Source of the DNA: Desulfamplus magnetovallimortis
GTDB taxonomy: Bacteria > Desulfobacterota > Desulfobacteria > Desulfobacterales > Desulfobacteraceae
NCBI RefSeq assembly: GCF_900170035.1
Contig: NZ_LT828540.1
Location: forward strand, 322,960-386,959
Direction of reading: 5' to 3'
Length of the DNA stretch: 64,000 nt
Shown here: positions 20,395 through 29,855 of the stretch, one piece after another
Layout of the letters: every line of letters begins with the position of its first letter
How positions within the stretch are numbered: the stretch's first letter is position 1
The notes under the pieces: model-generated
Told to the model about the DNA's origin: nothing
The model's database searches: none
What the model saw: only the letters and a program-made list of their open reading frames with translations
Program-made: the position numbers and the translations under genes

Positions 20395-22452
20395 TTGACC
20401 TTGCTCAGTACCATAAAAAACGGCATTGACCTTAAAAAAATACCAAGGGAACAGTTACCTGCACTTGCCAGGGAGATAAGAGAACGTATTATTGCAGTTG
20501 TCTCAAAAAGAGGTGGACACCTGGCATCAAGCCTTGGTGTTGTTGAACTGACACTTGCAATACACTATGTCTTTGATATCCCGGGGGACAGTCTGGTGTG
20601 GGATGTTGGACATCAGGCATATGCCCATAAACTTCTTACAGGAAGGGATGCCCATTTTGATACCCTTAGAACATACAAGGGTATTTCAGGATTCACAAAA
20701 AGAAGCGAAAGTCCGTGTGATGCCTTTACTGTGGGGCACAGCAGCACATCAATCTCGGCAGGTCTTGGCATTGCTGTGGGTAAAAAGCTCAAAAAGAATA
20801 GATCAAAGGTTATTTCAGTAATAGGAGATGGCTCCATGACAGCCGGCCTTGCATATGAAGGGCTTAATCAGGCAGGGGATTCCGACAGTGATCTTATAGT
20901 CATCCTCAATGATAATGATATGTCAATATCACCCAATGTTGGTGCCCTTTCATCTTTTCTTAGCCGAACACTTTCAGCTAACTATCTCCAGAACATGAAA
21001 AAAGATTTTGGATCGTTTCTGAAAAAACTTCCTGGGATCGGCTATGACATATATCAGTTTGCCAAAAAATCTGAAAATTCATTTAAGACATTTGTAACCC
21101 CAGGTATGTTGTTTGAGGCATTTGATTTTGACTATTTTGGCCCAATAAACGGCCATCGTCTTAATCATCTAATTGATATAATGGAAAATATAAAGATGCT
21201 GGAGGAGCCTGTTCTTCTGCATGTAACCACCACTAAAGGCAAAGGATATTCTCCGGCTGAAAAAAATCCAGTCTATTTTCATGGTGTCGGTGCATTTGAT
21301 GTTACCACAGGAAACGGCAACTCTTCCGGCAAAAAGAATCCTGTACCCACCTACACGGAAATTTTCGGAAAAACCATCACCAAACTTGCAGAGAAAAATG
21401 AACACATTGTTGCTGTAACAGCAGCTATGCCAGAAGGGACAGGTCTTATTGGTTTCTCAAAAAAATTTCCGGACAGGTTTTTTGATGTGGGCATAGCTGA
21501 ACAGCATGCTGTCACCTTTGCTGCTGGTATGGCATCGCAAGGGATGAAGCCTGTTGTCGCAATTTACTCCACTTTTATGCAGCGTGCATATGACCAGATA
21601 CTCCATGATGTCTGCATTGATTCCCATCATGTTGTTTTTGCCCTTGACAGGGGGGGTATTGTGGGAGAAGACGGCCCCACCCATCATGGGCTCTTTGATT
21701 TTGCTTTTTTAAGGAACATTCCCAACATGACCATTATGGCTCCGAAGGATGAGCAGGAACTTGCTGCAATGCTTGTTGCTGCAATCCAACATAATGGCCC
21801 CATTGCTGTTCGATATCCAAGGGGCAAAGGGGTTGGAGCGGTCTCTCCAGACTCCCCTGATTATCTTTTAATTGACAATCCCATAAAGATCGGGAAAGCG
21901 GAGATTATCCATAAAAGGAGTACAACAACCAGAAAAACCAATGCCGAAATTGTCACCCAAAAAGTGACAGCGCCCAGAAAAACTGATACCGAAATTGTCA
22001 GTCAAGAAGTGACATCATTGGAAAAAACATCTGATAATAAATTATTTTCTAATGCAGCAGAAACAGGGAAAAATATTCTTATCATTGCTGCTGGAAGAAC
22101 TGTTCAGGAGGGAATAAAGGCCGTTGAAGAGCTTGAAAAAATGGGCATCTCCCCTACCCTTGTCAATGCACGCTTTATAAAACCCCTTGATGCTGAATTG
22201 ATACTTGAACTTGCAAAAGAGATACCATTGATAATCACAGTGGAGGAGCATGTTCTTGATGGAGGATTTGGAAGTGCTGTGCTTGAGCTTCTTGCAGACA
22301 ACGATGCAACAGGATGTAGGGTAAAAAGAATCGGAGTTAAAAACAGGTTTGTGGAGCACGGTTCCCAGGATATTTTAAGATCAGAATATGAGGTTGATGC
22401 CAGAGCAATTGTCAGGGCAGCAAAACAGCTTACAGAACAAATTGCTTTGTAA
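20395..22452 (+). CDS. dxs: 1-deoxy-D-xylulose-5-phosphate synthase
   Basis: 685 residues. This thiamine-diphosphate enzyme makes DXP from pyruvate and glyceraldehyde-3-phosphate, the first step of the MEP isoprenoid pathway. Landmarks are VWDVGHQAYAHKLLTGR, the ThDP motif GDGSMTAGLAYEGLNQAG, DVGIAEQHAVTFAAGMA and RGGIVGEDGPTHHG. Start is TTG 20395 with AGGAGA at 20383-20388. It is about 50 residues longer than typical: an insert at about residues 510-560, between the pyrimidine and C-terminal domains, holds two near-identical 15-residue units (21931-22020). Confidence 0.95.
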   Translation: MTLLSTIKNGIDLKKIPREQLPALAREIRERIIAVVSKRGGHLASSLGVVELTLAIHYVFDIPGDSLVWDVGHQAYAHKLLTGRDAHFDTLRTYKGISGFTKRSESPCDAFTVGHSSTSISAGLGIAVGKKLKKNRSKVISVIGDGSMTAGLAYEGLNQAGDSDSDLIVILNDNDMSISPNVGALSSFLSRTLSANYLQNMKKDFGSFLKKLPGIGYDIYQFAKKSENSFKTFVTPGMLFEAFDFDYFGPINGHRLNHLIDIMENIKMLEEPVLLHVTTTKGKGYSPAEKNPVYFHGVGAFDVTTGNGNSSGKKNPVPTYTEIFGKTITKLAEKNEHIVAVTAAMPEGTGLIGFSKKFPDRFFDVGIAEQHAVTFAAGMASQGMKPVVAIYSTFMQRAYDQILHDVCIDSHHVVFALDRGGIVGEDGPTHHGLFDFAFLRNIPNMTIMAPKDEQELAAMLVAAIQHNGPIAVRYPRGKGVGAVSPDSPDYLLIDNPIKIGKAEIIHKRSTTTRKTNAEIVTQKVTAPRKTDTEIVSQEVTSLEKTSDNKLFSNAAETGKNILIIAAGRTVQEGIKAVEELEKMGISPTLVNARFIKPLDAELILELAKEIPLIITVEEHVLDGGFGSAVLELLADNDATGCRVKRIGVKNRFVEHGSQDILRSEYEVDARAIVRAAKQLTEQIAL
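21931..22020 (+). repeat. 45-bp in-frame tandem duplication in dxs
   Basis: Two units reading RKTNAEIVTQKVTAP and RKTDTEIVSQEVTSL. The insert lies in a domain linker, where added residues would be tolerated. Confidence 0.75.
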
Positions 22453-22454
22453 AC

Positions 22455-22505
22455 GGGCATGATTGCGTATCAATCACCCCCAAGTATAAAAATGATAGCT
22501 ATTTT
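22455..22505 (+). repeat. Repeat D, copy 1 (interrupted by E6)
   Basis: Contains GATTGCGTATCAATCACCCC and a following TATAAAAATGATAG stretch. It continues beyond element E6 as GCTATTTTCACGGTAAA (22611-22627). Copies are at 40863-41031 (interrupted by E8) and, uninterrupted and inverted, at 48086-48140. Confidence 0.75.
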
Positions 22506-22610
22506 GGCATGTTTCATTTACCGCTTTACACTTTTATGATTCGTATTCCCTTTTTCAAAGGCTTTACATCTGAAAAGTGTAAAGTGCTTTTGGATGAAAT
22601 GAAGGATGCC
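22506..22610 (+). mobile_element. MITE-like element E6 (105 bp)
   Basis: Ends GGCATGTTTCAT and ATGAAGGATGCC, inner arms CTTTACACTTTT and AAAAGTGTAAAG. Perfect 8-bp flanks GCTATTTT at 22498-22505 and 22611-22618. The target is a copy of repeat D. Confidence 0.9.
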
Positions 22611-22627
22611 GCTATTTTCACGGTAAA

Positions 22628-22871
22628 TCAACCGACGGTTTAAACGTGATGAACCTGTAAAAAGTCCGAAATAGAAAACTCGCTATTAATAATTTCAGCA
22701 TGTTACAACTCAAAAAAAGCTGAAATCTGGCTTTTTACGAGACCATCAAACTTGAAGAGTGAAAATGATGCTCAGGATAAATAATCCTGCCTTATCCTGT
22801 TATGTTGATCCTGGGTATCCTGATTCAGAAATTGTTGACAAGGCTCAAAAGATCATAGCTGTCCGCTTTGA
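22628..22871. other. Spacer with nested hairpins, no gene
   Basis: Holds an outer inverted pair GTAAAAAG (about 22658) / CTTTTTAC (about 22733) and an inner pair ATTTCAGC / GCTGAAAT. The 17-mer GCTATTAATAATTTCAG (22682-22698) recurs at 54110-54126. A half copy of the CCTGATTCAG repeat follows at about 22790-22830. No coding frame is convincing. Confidence 0.45.
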
Positions 22872-23699
22872 GTGCTTACCATAACTATAGGACTTTACGA
22901 GCAGGTAACAGGGCATATAAAAAATTTGAAAAATAGCGTAAACTCCAGACCAAGACTTGATATTCTGCTTGTTGAAAAAGGCATTGTCCAATCACGGGAA
23001 CGGGCACAGGCACTTATAATGTCCGGAAACATAATGGTCAATGGCTTTAAGATTGACAAGGCTGGAACCCGTGTTGACCAGGATTCGGAAATCACAGTTA
23101 AAGGTGACGATATTCCCTATGTAAGCAGGGGCGGACTTAAACTTGAAAAGGCCCTGAGAGACCTTAAACTTGATATTACCGGAATGACATGCCTTGATAT
23201 TGGAGCATCAACGGGGGGTTTTACTGATTGTCTTCTTCAATCTGGAGCAAGTGAAGTTTATGCTGTTGATGTAGGTTATGGGCAGCTTGCATGGTCACTG
23301 AGGCAGGACCCAAGGGTTCACGTTATTGAAAGAACCAACATAAGATTCATGGATTTTGAAGTAATCGGCAAGAAGATGGATCTCGTAACAATCGACACAT
23401 CATTTATCTCACTGAAACTTGTGGTGCCCGCATCTGAAAAATTCATGAAAAAAGATACATTAGTTCTCGCATTGATCAAGCCCCAATTTGAAGCAGGCAA
23501 GGAGAGAATAGGTAAGAAAGGTGTGGTAAGAGACCCTGCTGTCAGGCATAAAATAGTGGAGGAAATTGAACTTTTTTTCAGACAGAGAGGCTATGAAACC
23601 GGAGAGATCATTGAGTCTCCTGTCAAAGGACCCAAAGGCAATATTGAATTTATACTATCCATGCGATACGGAATCCGCTTATTAAATAAAAATCAATAA
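22872..23699 (+). CDS. tlyA: TlyA-family rRNA methyltransferase
   Basis: An S4 RNA-binding domain (RPRLDILLVEKGIVQSRERA) is followed by an FtsJ-like SAM methyltransferase domain (CLDIGASTGGFTDCLLQSGA, YAVDVGYGQLAWSLR). TlyA enzymes 2'-O-methylate rRNA; older annotations call them hemolysin A. 275 residues if translation begins at GTG 22872; TTG 22926, just before the S4 domain, is an equally possible start and neither has a good ribosome site. Confidence 0.88.
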   Translation: MLTITIGLYEQVTGHIKNLKNSVNSRPRLDILLVEKGIVQSRERAQALIMSGNIMVNGFKIDKAGTRVDQDSEITVKGDDIPYVSRGGLKLEKALRDLKLDITGMTCLDIGASTGGFTDCLLQSGASEVYAVDVGYGQLAWSLRQDPRVHVIERTNIRFMDFEVIGKKMDLVTIDTSFISLKLVVPASEKFMKKDTLVLALIKPQFEAGKERIGKKGVVRDPAVRHKIVEEIELFFRQRGYETGEIIESPVKGPKGNIEFILSMRYGIRLLNKNQ

Positions 23700-23769
23700 C
23701 TTACGGATATATCAGTATATTTCAAATAATGCACTTTTAATAATAGCAATCAATTGAAAAGGAGCTGTA

Positions 23770-25839
23770 ATGACTGAAAAAATCAAAAAAATGAGAAACG
23801 TCGCTCTGGCTGGCCATGGGGGTGCGGGTAAAACTTCTCTGGCTGAGGCAATGCTTTTTAAGGCAGGCGTTATCACCCGATTTGGAAAGGTGGAAGAAGG
23901 AAACACTGCCATGGATTTCCAGCCGGAAGAAGTGAGAAAACAGCAAAGTGTAAGCAGTGCTTTTCATAAATATGCCTGGAAAAAGCACCAGGTTACCCTG
24001 ATGGACACACCTGGGGACCAGAATTTTATTTCATCTGCCACAACATGTATTCCGGCCGCTGATAGTGTGATTATGGTTATTGACGGAGTGGATGGACCAA
24101 GCGCCATGACTGAAGTTGTGTCAGATTGTGTTGCAAATTATAATCTGCCTTCTGTACTTTTTATTAATAAACTGGACAGGGAGAGATCCAATGTAGAATC
24201 CATTGTTGCTGCCTGTGAAAAATCATTGAAAAGAAAGGCCATTGTTGTGCAGCTTCCAATTGGCTCTGAAGCTGATTTCAAGGGAGTTGTGGATATAGTG
24301 GCCGGTAAGGCATATGTTTATGATGGTGATGGAAACAGTGAAGCAACTGATATTCCTTCTGATATGGCTGATGAAGTCGAAGCGGCAAAAGAGGCTTTTG
24401 TAGAAAATATTGCAGAACTTGATGATGAGCTTCTTGAAAAATACCTTGAAGGGGAAGAGATATCTGAACAGGAACTGATTGATACATTCCGTAAAGGTAT
24501 TCTTGCATGTGAATTTTCTCCAGTTATCTGCGGTTCTGCCACAAAACTGATTGGTATTGACCTGCTGTTTGACTTTATTAACAATGCCCTCCCCTCACCT
24601 TTGGATCGCGGAGCATGGACAGCAAAAGCCAGAAATGGTGAAGAGCTTCAAATCATGCCGGAATCTGACGGGCCCTTCTATGGATTTGTTTTCAATACCA
24701 TTGTTGATCCATATGCAGGACGTCTTTCGGTTTTCAGGGTTATCTCAGGTACACTTGGCAAAGAGGGGAACTTTCTCAATGTAAACAAAGACGCAAAAGA
24801 GAGATTCACACAGCTTCTTGAGATAGTCGGAAAGGAGCAAAAACCTGTGACAGAAGCTCTTCCAGGCGCCATTGTTGCAGTTGCAAAGCTGAAAGAGACT
24901 TTTACCGGCGATACCATGAGTGATGACAAAGAGGTCATGTTTGATGCCCCTGCCCCCATGCCGCCTGTTATCTCCTTTGCTGTCTCTTCCAAAAATCAGG
25001 GAGAGGAAGATAAGGTGCATGGTGCATTGAGAAAAATAATGGAAGAAGATACAGGTCTTCATCTGAAACGAGAACTTGAAACCAACGAAACCATTCTTTC
25101 GGGACGTGGCCTTGTTCACATTGAAACAACCATTGAAAAAATTAAAAGAAAATTCAATGTTGAGATGGAGATCAACACTCCCAAGGTTCCATACAGAGAG
25201 ACATTTAAAAAGAAAATCAGAGTACAGGGACGACACAAGAAACAGTCCGGAGGCCACGGACAGTTTGGAGACTGCTGGATTATTCTTGAACCTGGCCCCA
25301 AGGGAAGCGGATTTGAATTTATTGATAAAATTGTCGGAGGCTCAATTCCCAAAACATATATACCGGCAGTGGAAAAAGGTGTTGTAGAAGCATCCCAGAA
25401 AGGTATCCTTGCTGGATTTCCCTGTGTGGATTTCAAGGTAACAGTTGATGATGGAAGTTATCACTCTGTTGATTCCTCTGAAATGGCCTTTAAAATGGCA
25501 GGCTCAATTGCCTTTAAAAAGGCTGCTGAGCAGGCAAGTGCCACCCTGCTTGAACCAATCATGAAAATTTCCATAGTAATACCGGATGAATATACAGGTG
25601 ATATAATGGGTGATCTCAACTCCAGGCGTGGCAGGGTTCTTGGAATGGACACCGAAGGCGAAAAACAGGTCATCAATGCCCACGTTCCAATGGCAGAGAT
25701 CCTAAGATATGCACCTGATCTGAGATCCATGACTGGTGGACGCGGAACATTTACCCTTGAATTTGACCATTATGATGAGGTTCCAGGTGATATGGCACAA
25801 AAGGTCATAGAGAAAATCAAGGCTGAAAGAGAAGAGTAG
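23770..25839 (+). CDS. Elongation factor G-like GTPase
   Basis: 689 residues with EF-G architecture: GTPase domain, domain II, III, IV (VPYRETFKKKIRVQGRHKKQ) and V (RRGRVLGMDTEG, FTLEFDHYDEVP). It is a divergent paralogue. The P-loop is GHGGAGKTS rather than GHVDAGKTT, and the G3 motif is DTPGDQNF, with Asp where EF-G has the catalytic His of DTPGH. NKLD (G4) is normal. Such EF-G-like proteins may act in a subset of translocation or recycling steps; the canonical fusA is presumably elsewhere. An AAAAGGAGC site precedes the ATG. Confidence 0.9.
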   Translation: MTEKIKKMRNVALAGHGGAGKTSLAEAMLFKAGVITRFGKVEEGNTAMDFQPEEVRKQQSVSSAFHKYAWKKHQVTLMDTPGDQNFISSATTCIPAADSVIMVIDGVDGPSAMTEVVSDCVANYNLPSVLFINKLDRERSNVESIVAACEKSLKRKAIVVQLPIGSEADFKGVVDIVAGKAYVYDGDGNSEATDIPSDMADEVEAAKEAFVENIAELDDELLEKYLEGEEISEQELIDTFRKGILACEFSPVICGSATKLIGIDLLFDFINNALPSPLDRGAWTAKARNGEELQIMPESDGPFYGFVFNTIVDPYAGRLSVFRVISGTLGKEGNFLNVNKDAKERFTQLLEIVGKEQKPVTEALPGAIVAVAKLKETFTGDTMSDDKEVMFDAPAPMPPVISFAVSSKNQGEEDKVHGALRKIMEEDTGLHLKRELETNETILSGRGLVHIETTIEKIKRKFNVEMEINTPKVPYRETFKKKIRVQGRHKKQSGGHGQFGDCWIILEPGPKGSGFEFIDKIVGGSIPKTYIPAVEKGVVEASQKGILAGFPCVDFKVTVDDGSYHSVDSSEMAFKMAGSIAFKKAAEQASATLLEPIMKISIVIPDEYTGDIMGDLNSRRGRVLGMDTEGEKQVINAHVPMAEILRYAPDLRSMTGGRGTFTLEFDHYDEVPGDMAQKVIEKIKAEREE

Positions 25840-26118
25840 TATATTAAAAAACACAGCAAATGGGGCATCATAGAGACGAAGAGATAATATAGAGCCTGTT
25901 TTTAAATGGAAAATCCTGTAAAATGAGATTATGACTGACGAGTAATTTTAAAATCAGGCTCTTTTCATCAATCCCCATTTGTTCCCTTTAAAAGCTAAAC
26001 TCAAAGGTCGAAAGTCGTCAAAACCACCACCATATATTGTGTTTTTTGTTTTACCCACAATACTGTGGGTGGTATGCAAGAATTTATGACGAACGAGAGA
26101 TAAAGGATAATGCATTAA
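25840..26118. other. Spacer with a 14-bp inverted repeat
   Basis: AGAGCCTGTTTTTA (25891-25904) and its imperfect complement ending CAGGCTCT (25949-25962) are the end-like parts of a 70-bp dyad. On the minus strand about 26103-25957 reads as a short stretch (GKTKNTIYGGGFDDFRPLSL) ending at the dyad, which could be the last piece of an insertion-sequence protein. That is a guess. A palindrome ACCCACA-ATAC-TGTGGGT lies near 26055. Confidence 0.3.
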
Positions 26119-26361
26119 TTGGACACACATCAATTCGTACACAACTACGAGGGTGCCGGAGCTTTTGGGCTTGACAGAGAGACTGATGAAGAGACATTGA
26201 TCTTCTATCTTCAAAAATTTTCTGAAGACAAGTTTATGGCTCACCTGCTGCCAAAACTTTCCAATGAAGAGATCACCCGAGTTTATGATCTTGTGAATCA
26301 TTTAATTCATAAACACCTTTCAGAAGAGGAGTATCACAGGATTTTCCTTAAGGATAGATAA
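26119..26361 (+). CDS. Conserved-looking small acidic protein
   Basis: 80 residues starting at TTG 26119 with AAAGGA upstream. It is soluble and mostly helical (DEETLIFYLQKFSEDKFMAHLL), with no cysteines and no membrane segment. I do not recognise the family. It ends three bases before the phosphodiesterase start, so the two are probably one operon. Confidence 0.6.
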   Translation: MDTHQFVHNYEGAGAFGLDRETDEETLIFYLQKFSEDKFMAHLLPKLSNEEITRVYDLVNHLIHKHLSEEEYHRIFLKDR

Positions 26362-26364
26362 GTT

Positions 26365-26892
26365 ATGTCCAAAATTGTCATTACAGCAGATATTCATGGA
26401 AGCTACAGTAACTGGCTTGCAATCAAAAATATTCTTTCCCCTGGTGACACTCTTGTTGTTGCAGGAGATCTTTTCAGCACAAGATATCCATGTCATGGCT
26501 CATCAGATTATCAGCCTGAAATGATCCTGAAAGAGGTTTCCAATAATTTTCCATACCCATTTTTTTATGTCTATGGCAACTGCGATAAGTCATCATTTTC
26601 GCCAGGGTATCTGGACTCCATGATTTTTGAATGCATGGGGTATAAAATATTGCTTCATCATGGACACCAGCGCCTAAATGAACTTCCATTCCAGTCAGGC
26701 ATAGTGGTTCAAGGTCACACACATGTTTATGCTCTGGATAAAAAAAAGGAGATAACCTTTATTAACCCGGGTTCACTTTCTGCTCCCAGGAATGGTTTTT
26801 ATACCTACGCCTTGATTGAAAACAATGAGGCTAAAATAATCAATATTAAAGCAGGAGAAGTAATAAAGTCCCTGATGTTGAATTTCTCTTGA
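26365..26892 (+). CDS. YfcE/MJ0936-family phosphodiesterase
   Basis: 175 residues of the small calcineurin-like phosphoesterase family. Metal-binding motifs are all visible: TADIHGSYSN (D.H), VVAGDLF (GD), VYGNCDK (GNCD), HHGHQ and GHTHVYALD (GHTH), then NPGSLSAPR. The family hydrolyses phosphodiesters in vitro and the cellular substrate is unknown. It follows the 80-residue gene closely. Confidence 0.92.
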   Translation: MSKIVITADIHGSYSNWLAIKNILSPGDTLVVAGDLFSTRYPCHGSSDYQPEMILKEVSNNFPYPFFYVYGNCDKSSFSPGYLDSMIFECMGYKILLHHGHQRLNELPFQSGIVVQGHTHVYALDKKKEITFINPGSLSAPRNGFYTYALIENNEAKIINIKAGEVIKSLMLNFS

Positions 26893-26900
26893 GTTTTTTT

Positions 26901-26930
26901 AGCACCTTTTATTGACTGGTTTACACTTTT
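26901..26930 (+). repeat. Partial left arm of the MITE-like family
   Basis: AGCACCTTTTATTGACTGGT followed by TTACACTTTT matches only the left arm. No right arm is found before 27102. The rest of the 210-bp spacer holds a half copy of the CCTGATTCAG-type repeat and the AAAGGAGGC ribosome site of the next gene. Confidence 0.5.
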
Positions 26931-27102
26931 TAAAACCATGATTGTCATTATTAAGGGATTATCCTGATTGTCCATCATGATAATCCTTAAATCTTGTAAT
27001 CATGGTTCATATTTTTCTTAACTTTGATTGTGGTGATAAGTCTGCTATGTTACAAAAAAATCATAACTTTGCTTTTTTCTGATTCACATTAAAGGAGGCT
27101 CC

Positions 27103-29102
27103 ATGAAAATAAAATCTGATTTTTCGCTGAAACTTAAAATATCCCTTCTAACCTTGTTTTTTAATCTTCTCTTTACAATTCCATATGCTCAATCCTCAGC
27201 ATCTTCATCACAAATTACAGATCTGCTTCCGGAAACCACAGATATTCTGCTTCAATGTTCTTCTCTTAACAACATTTATAATACATTTTCTATTACAGAC
27301 AGCTCTTTCTGGGGAGAACCCATTGAAGACCTCGAAGAGCTTAAATCCGAACTGGGATTCAATCCCTTTGATCTGGATGAGTTTGACAAAAACGGATTTG
27401 ATATGCAAAGGCCATCAGGAATCGCCATCTCAGACATAACCATGAATGACGAAAATGAAGAGCCAGACGCAAACCTGATTGTTTTTCTTCCGGTTAAAGA
27501 TGGTAACAAGGCCATGGCCTGGATACGCCAAATAATTGAAAAAAATAATGAGAGCGTTAAATTTCAGCAGATCGGGGAGCTTTGGCAATGGGAATTTCAG
27601 GGAGAGGGTGAGCCTTATATCGAAGAAAACGGGACAGATGGTAACAGTTATACAGAAAATAATTTAAACACTGAAGATAGTTCAGAACAGGGAGAGGTCA
27701 CAGAAAAAAGTTTAAAACAGAACGAAAACACAGAGACCACTACAGAACAGGGTCAGGCAACAGAAAACAGCAAGGGAGAGGATGGAGTTGTCGATGAGGA
27801 TGACCAATATTTGATTAGCCAGGATGATATTCAGGCCTTAGATGATGCTATTGTTTACAACTATCCCAACTACATGATTGCAGTAAATGGTTATGTACTC
27901 TTGGGTACAAATCCTGCCAGAGATGCCCGTTCATTTTTTGAGAACATAAAAAATAACTCCGGCAAGCTTGGCAGCAGCAAGGCATTTATCAAGACAATGA
28001 AAAAACTTGAGGGCGGAAAAGATATTCTCTTTTATGCCAACATGGAACATCTGATGAAACAGCCCCATGAATCAATGGCTTTTTTATCTCTTTTTTTCCT
28101 GACCTGGCTGAAATTTATAACTTGAATAACTCTTCGGAAACCCCTGAGTTGCCCGAAATGCTGAAGGATTACAAATCCACAGCCATTTCCGTTGACCTGA
28201 AAAGCAGCGACCTGAAAGCCCATTTTTATGTTCAAATCATTGAGTCATCAAAACTTTTCAGCCTTTTTAAAGGGATAACTGTAAATAGAGACATTGTTCT
28301 TGGAATACCAGACTCCCCTGCCCTTTTATGGAGTGCTGCACAAAATATGCAGAACTACTGGAAGCTTCTTCAGGATACACTTGACAAAGAGACACTTGAG
28401 CTGATCAAGGAAGGCTTTCACTCAGTAAAAACAGAGTATGGTATTGACCTTGAAACTGAGTTGATCAATAATCTTGGCAGCAACTTCAGTGCGGGAATAT
28501 ACGATGGCATGAGTATCAATATGGGCAATATTAATACTCTGATCTCCCTTGAGTTCAAAGAGCCTGCAAAGATGGTCAGTCTAATTGAAAAAGCCATAGC
28601 AAAAATACCGGAAGAGCAGCAGCAGATGGTTAATCGACTTGATATCAAAGGCAGCAAAGTATATATGGTACCGGTTGGGCCTCTTCAGCTGTATGCTGGT
28701 TTTAAAGGAAATCATCTTGTTGTTACAATGGGTAAACCGATGTTTGAAAAGGGGCTTGACGCTGATCCCTCCAAGGGCTTTTTGAATTCCATTAAGGATA
28801 AAACTCTTAAAGATGGGCTTAAAAATGAAATATCTGTATTCTATATGGATTTAAAAGAAGTTTTTTATACTGTAAAAAATTTCATACCCATGTTGATGAC
28901 TCTTTCAGAAGATGCATCCATTGTAATGACACCGGAATTTCAGAAACTGGCCGATCTTTTTCACTATGTTTCATTCATTGCAAAGGCTGGAAAAGATGAA
29001 ATGAAAGGTGATTTTGTCATCAAAACAGGCTTCGACAAGCCATTTTTCAAAGGTGTCAAGGATGTTTCAGACAAAATAGGTGAAATGAAGCAGACTAAAT
29101 AA
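27103..29102 (+). pseudogene. DUF3352-like exported protein, one apparent frameshift
   Basis: Two adjoining frames (27103-28125 and 28122-29102) read as one protein of about 666 residues. The first opens with a signal peptide (KLKISLLTLFFNLLFTIPYA, cleaved after AQSSA or nearby) and ends SLFFLTWLKFIT-stop. Adding one T to the T7 run at about 28092-28098 gives SLFFPDLAEIYNLNNSSETP, joining the second part without a gap. The fold pattern (ATDILLQCSSL, repeated modules ending in GNHLVVTMGKP) resembles DUF3352, periplasmic proteins of unknown function. Residues about 170-240 are an acidic E/T/N/Q-rich insert. The reading could also be two genes, the second starting TTG 28122. Confidence 0.65.
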
Positions 29103-29237
29103 CACTGATCACCCGATGATATCACTGAAACTTGTGTTCTTTCAAGGTTTGATTGTCGGGTAGAAAATGCCTTGAACCTTTGAAAAGCCTTAGAAGTCAC
29201 CCGACAGTTTAAACTTGAAGAAGCACCAGTTGAGTCT

Positions 29238-29855
29238 CTAAAGGCTATTGGCTTGGGAAACGGTCTGCTTTTTTTTTCTGATATCCTGCTTCTGCTTTTC
29301 AAGAATATACTGATGCAGGATATCAGCATCCTCATTAGAAAGGTCTTCAAAAATTGCATGACATATATTGTTATTGTCAATATCTATGATCTTAGCCTTA
29401 ACGTTGTCAATCTGACTTATATTACGCCCCCCTGCCCTGATATTGACATCTTTTAAAATTAAAGTCACAGTATCACTGTCATCTCTGTTAAATCCGGTAT
29501 TGAGAAATGAAAGTCCGCCAGCACTAAGATCCATAATTTTTACTATTGTATTGAGAAAAGTCATTTCAAAAAGTACACTTCCATCCTCCGGTGCATAGCG
29601 AAATGCTTCTCTTCGACTCTGGCTCTGGTAGATAGCGTCATCAATAACTTGAGATTTCTCATCATCCTGTTGATGATTCAAGGACGCTGATGAAAGTGAT
29701 GAATGATTTTCATTAAAACCCCCTTCATTCTTTTCAGGTTCGCAGCTCTCAGCCGAATCGCGACATGAAGTGTCTGTATTGCGTGAAGTGTCAGTATTGT
29801 GAGATTTCTTTTTCCAGAACAAATTCAACCCTCCTGTTTTTTGCCCTGTTTTCAT
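29238..29855 (-). CDS. PilZ-domain protein
   Basis: 205 residues from the ATG at 29855. The N-terminal 80 residues are polar and low in complexity; the PilZ domain begins at SRREAFRYAP (RxxxR motif equivalent) and continues to IMDLSAGGLSFLNTGF (D/NxSxxG motif), so cyclic-di-GMP binding is expected. Its first 65 bases overlap the end of motB, implying co-translation and a role in c-di-GMP control of the flagellar motor (YcgR-like), though it lacks an obvious YcgR N-domain. Confidence 0.8.
   Translation of the reverse strand: MKTGQKTGGLNLFWKKKSHNTDTSRNTDTSCRDSAESCEPEKNEGGFNENHSSLSSASLNHQQDDEKSQVIDDAIYQSQSRREAFRYAPEDGSVLFEMTFLNTIVKIMDLSAGGLSFLNTGFNRDDSDTVTLILKDVNIRAGGRNISQIDNVKAKIIDIDNNNICHAIFEDLSNEDADILHQYILEKQKQDIRKKKQTVSQANSL

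Noticed and set aside
25954-26115. Insertion-sequence transposase on the minus strand
   Set aside because: Only about 50 codons could belong to such a gene, with no DDE motif visible. Kept only as a low-confidence note in the spacer entry.
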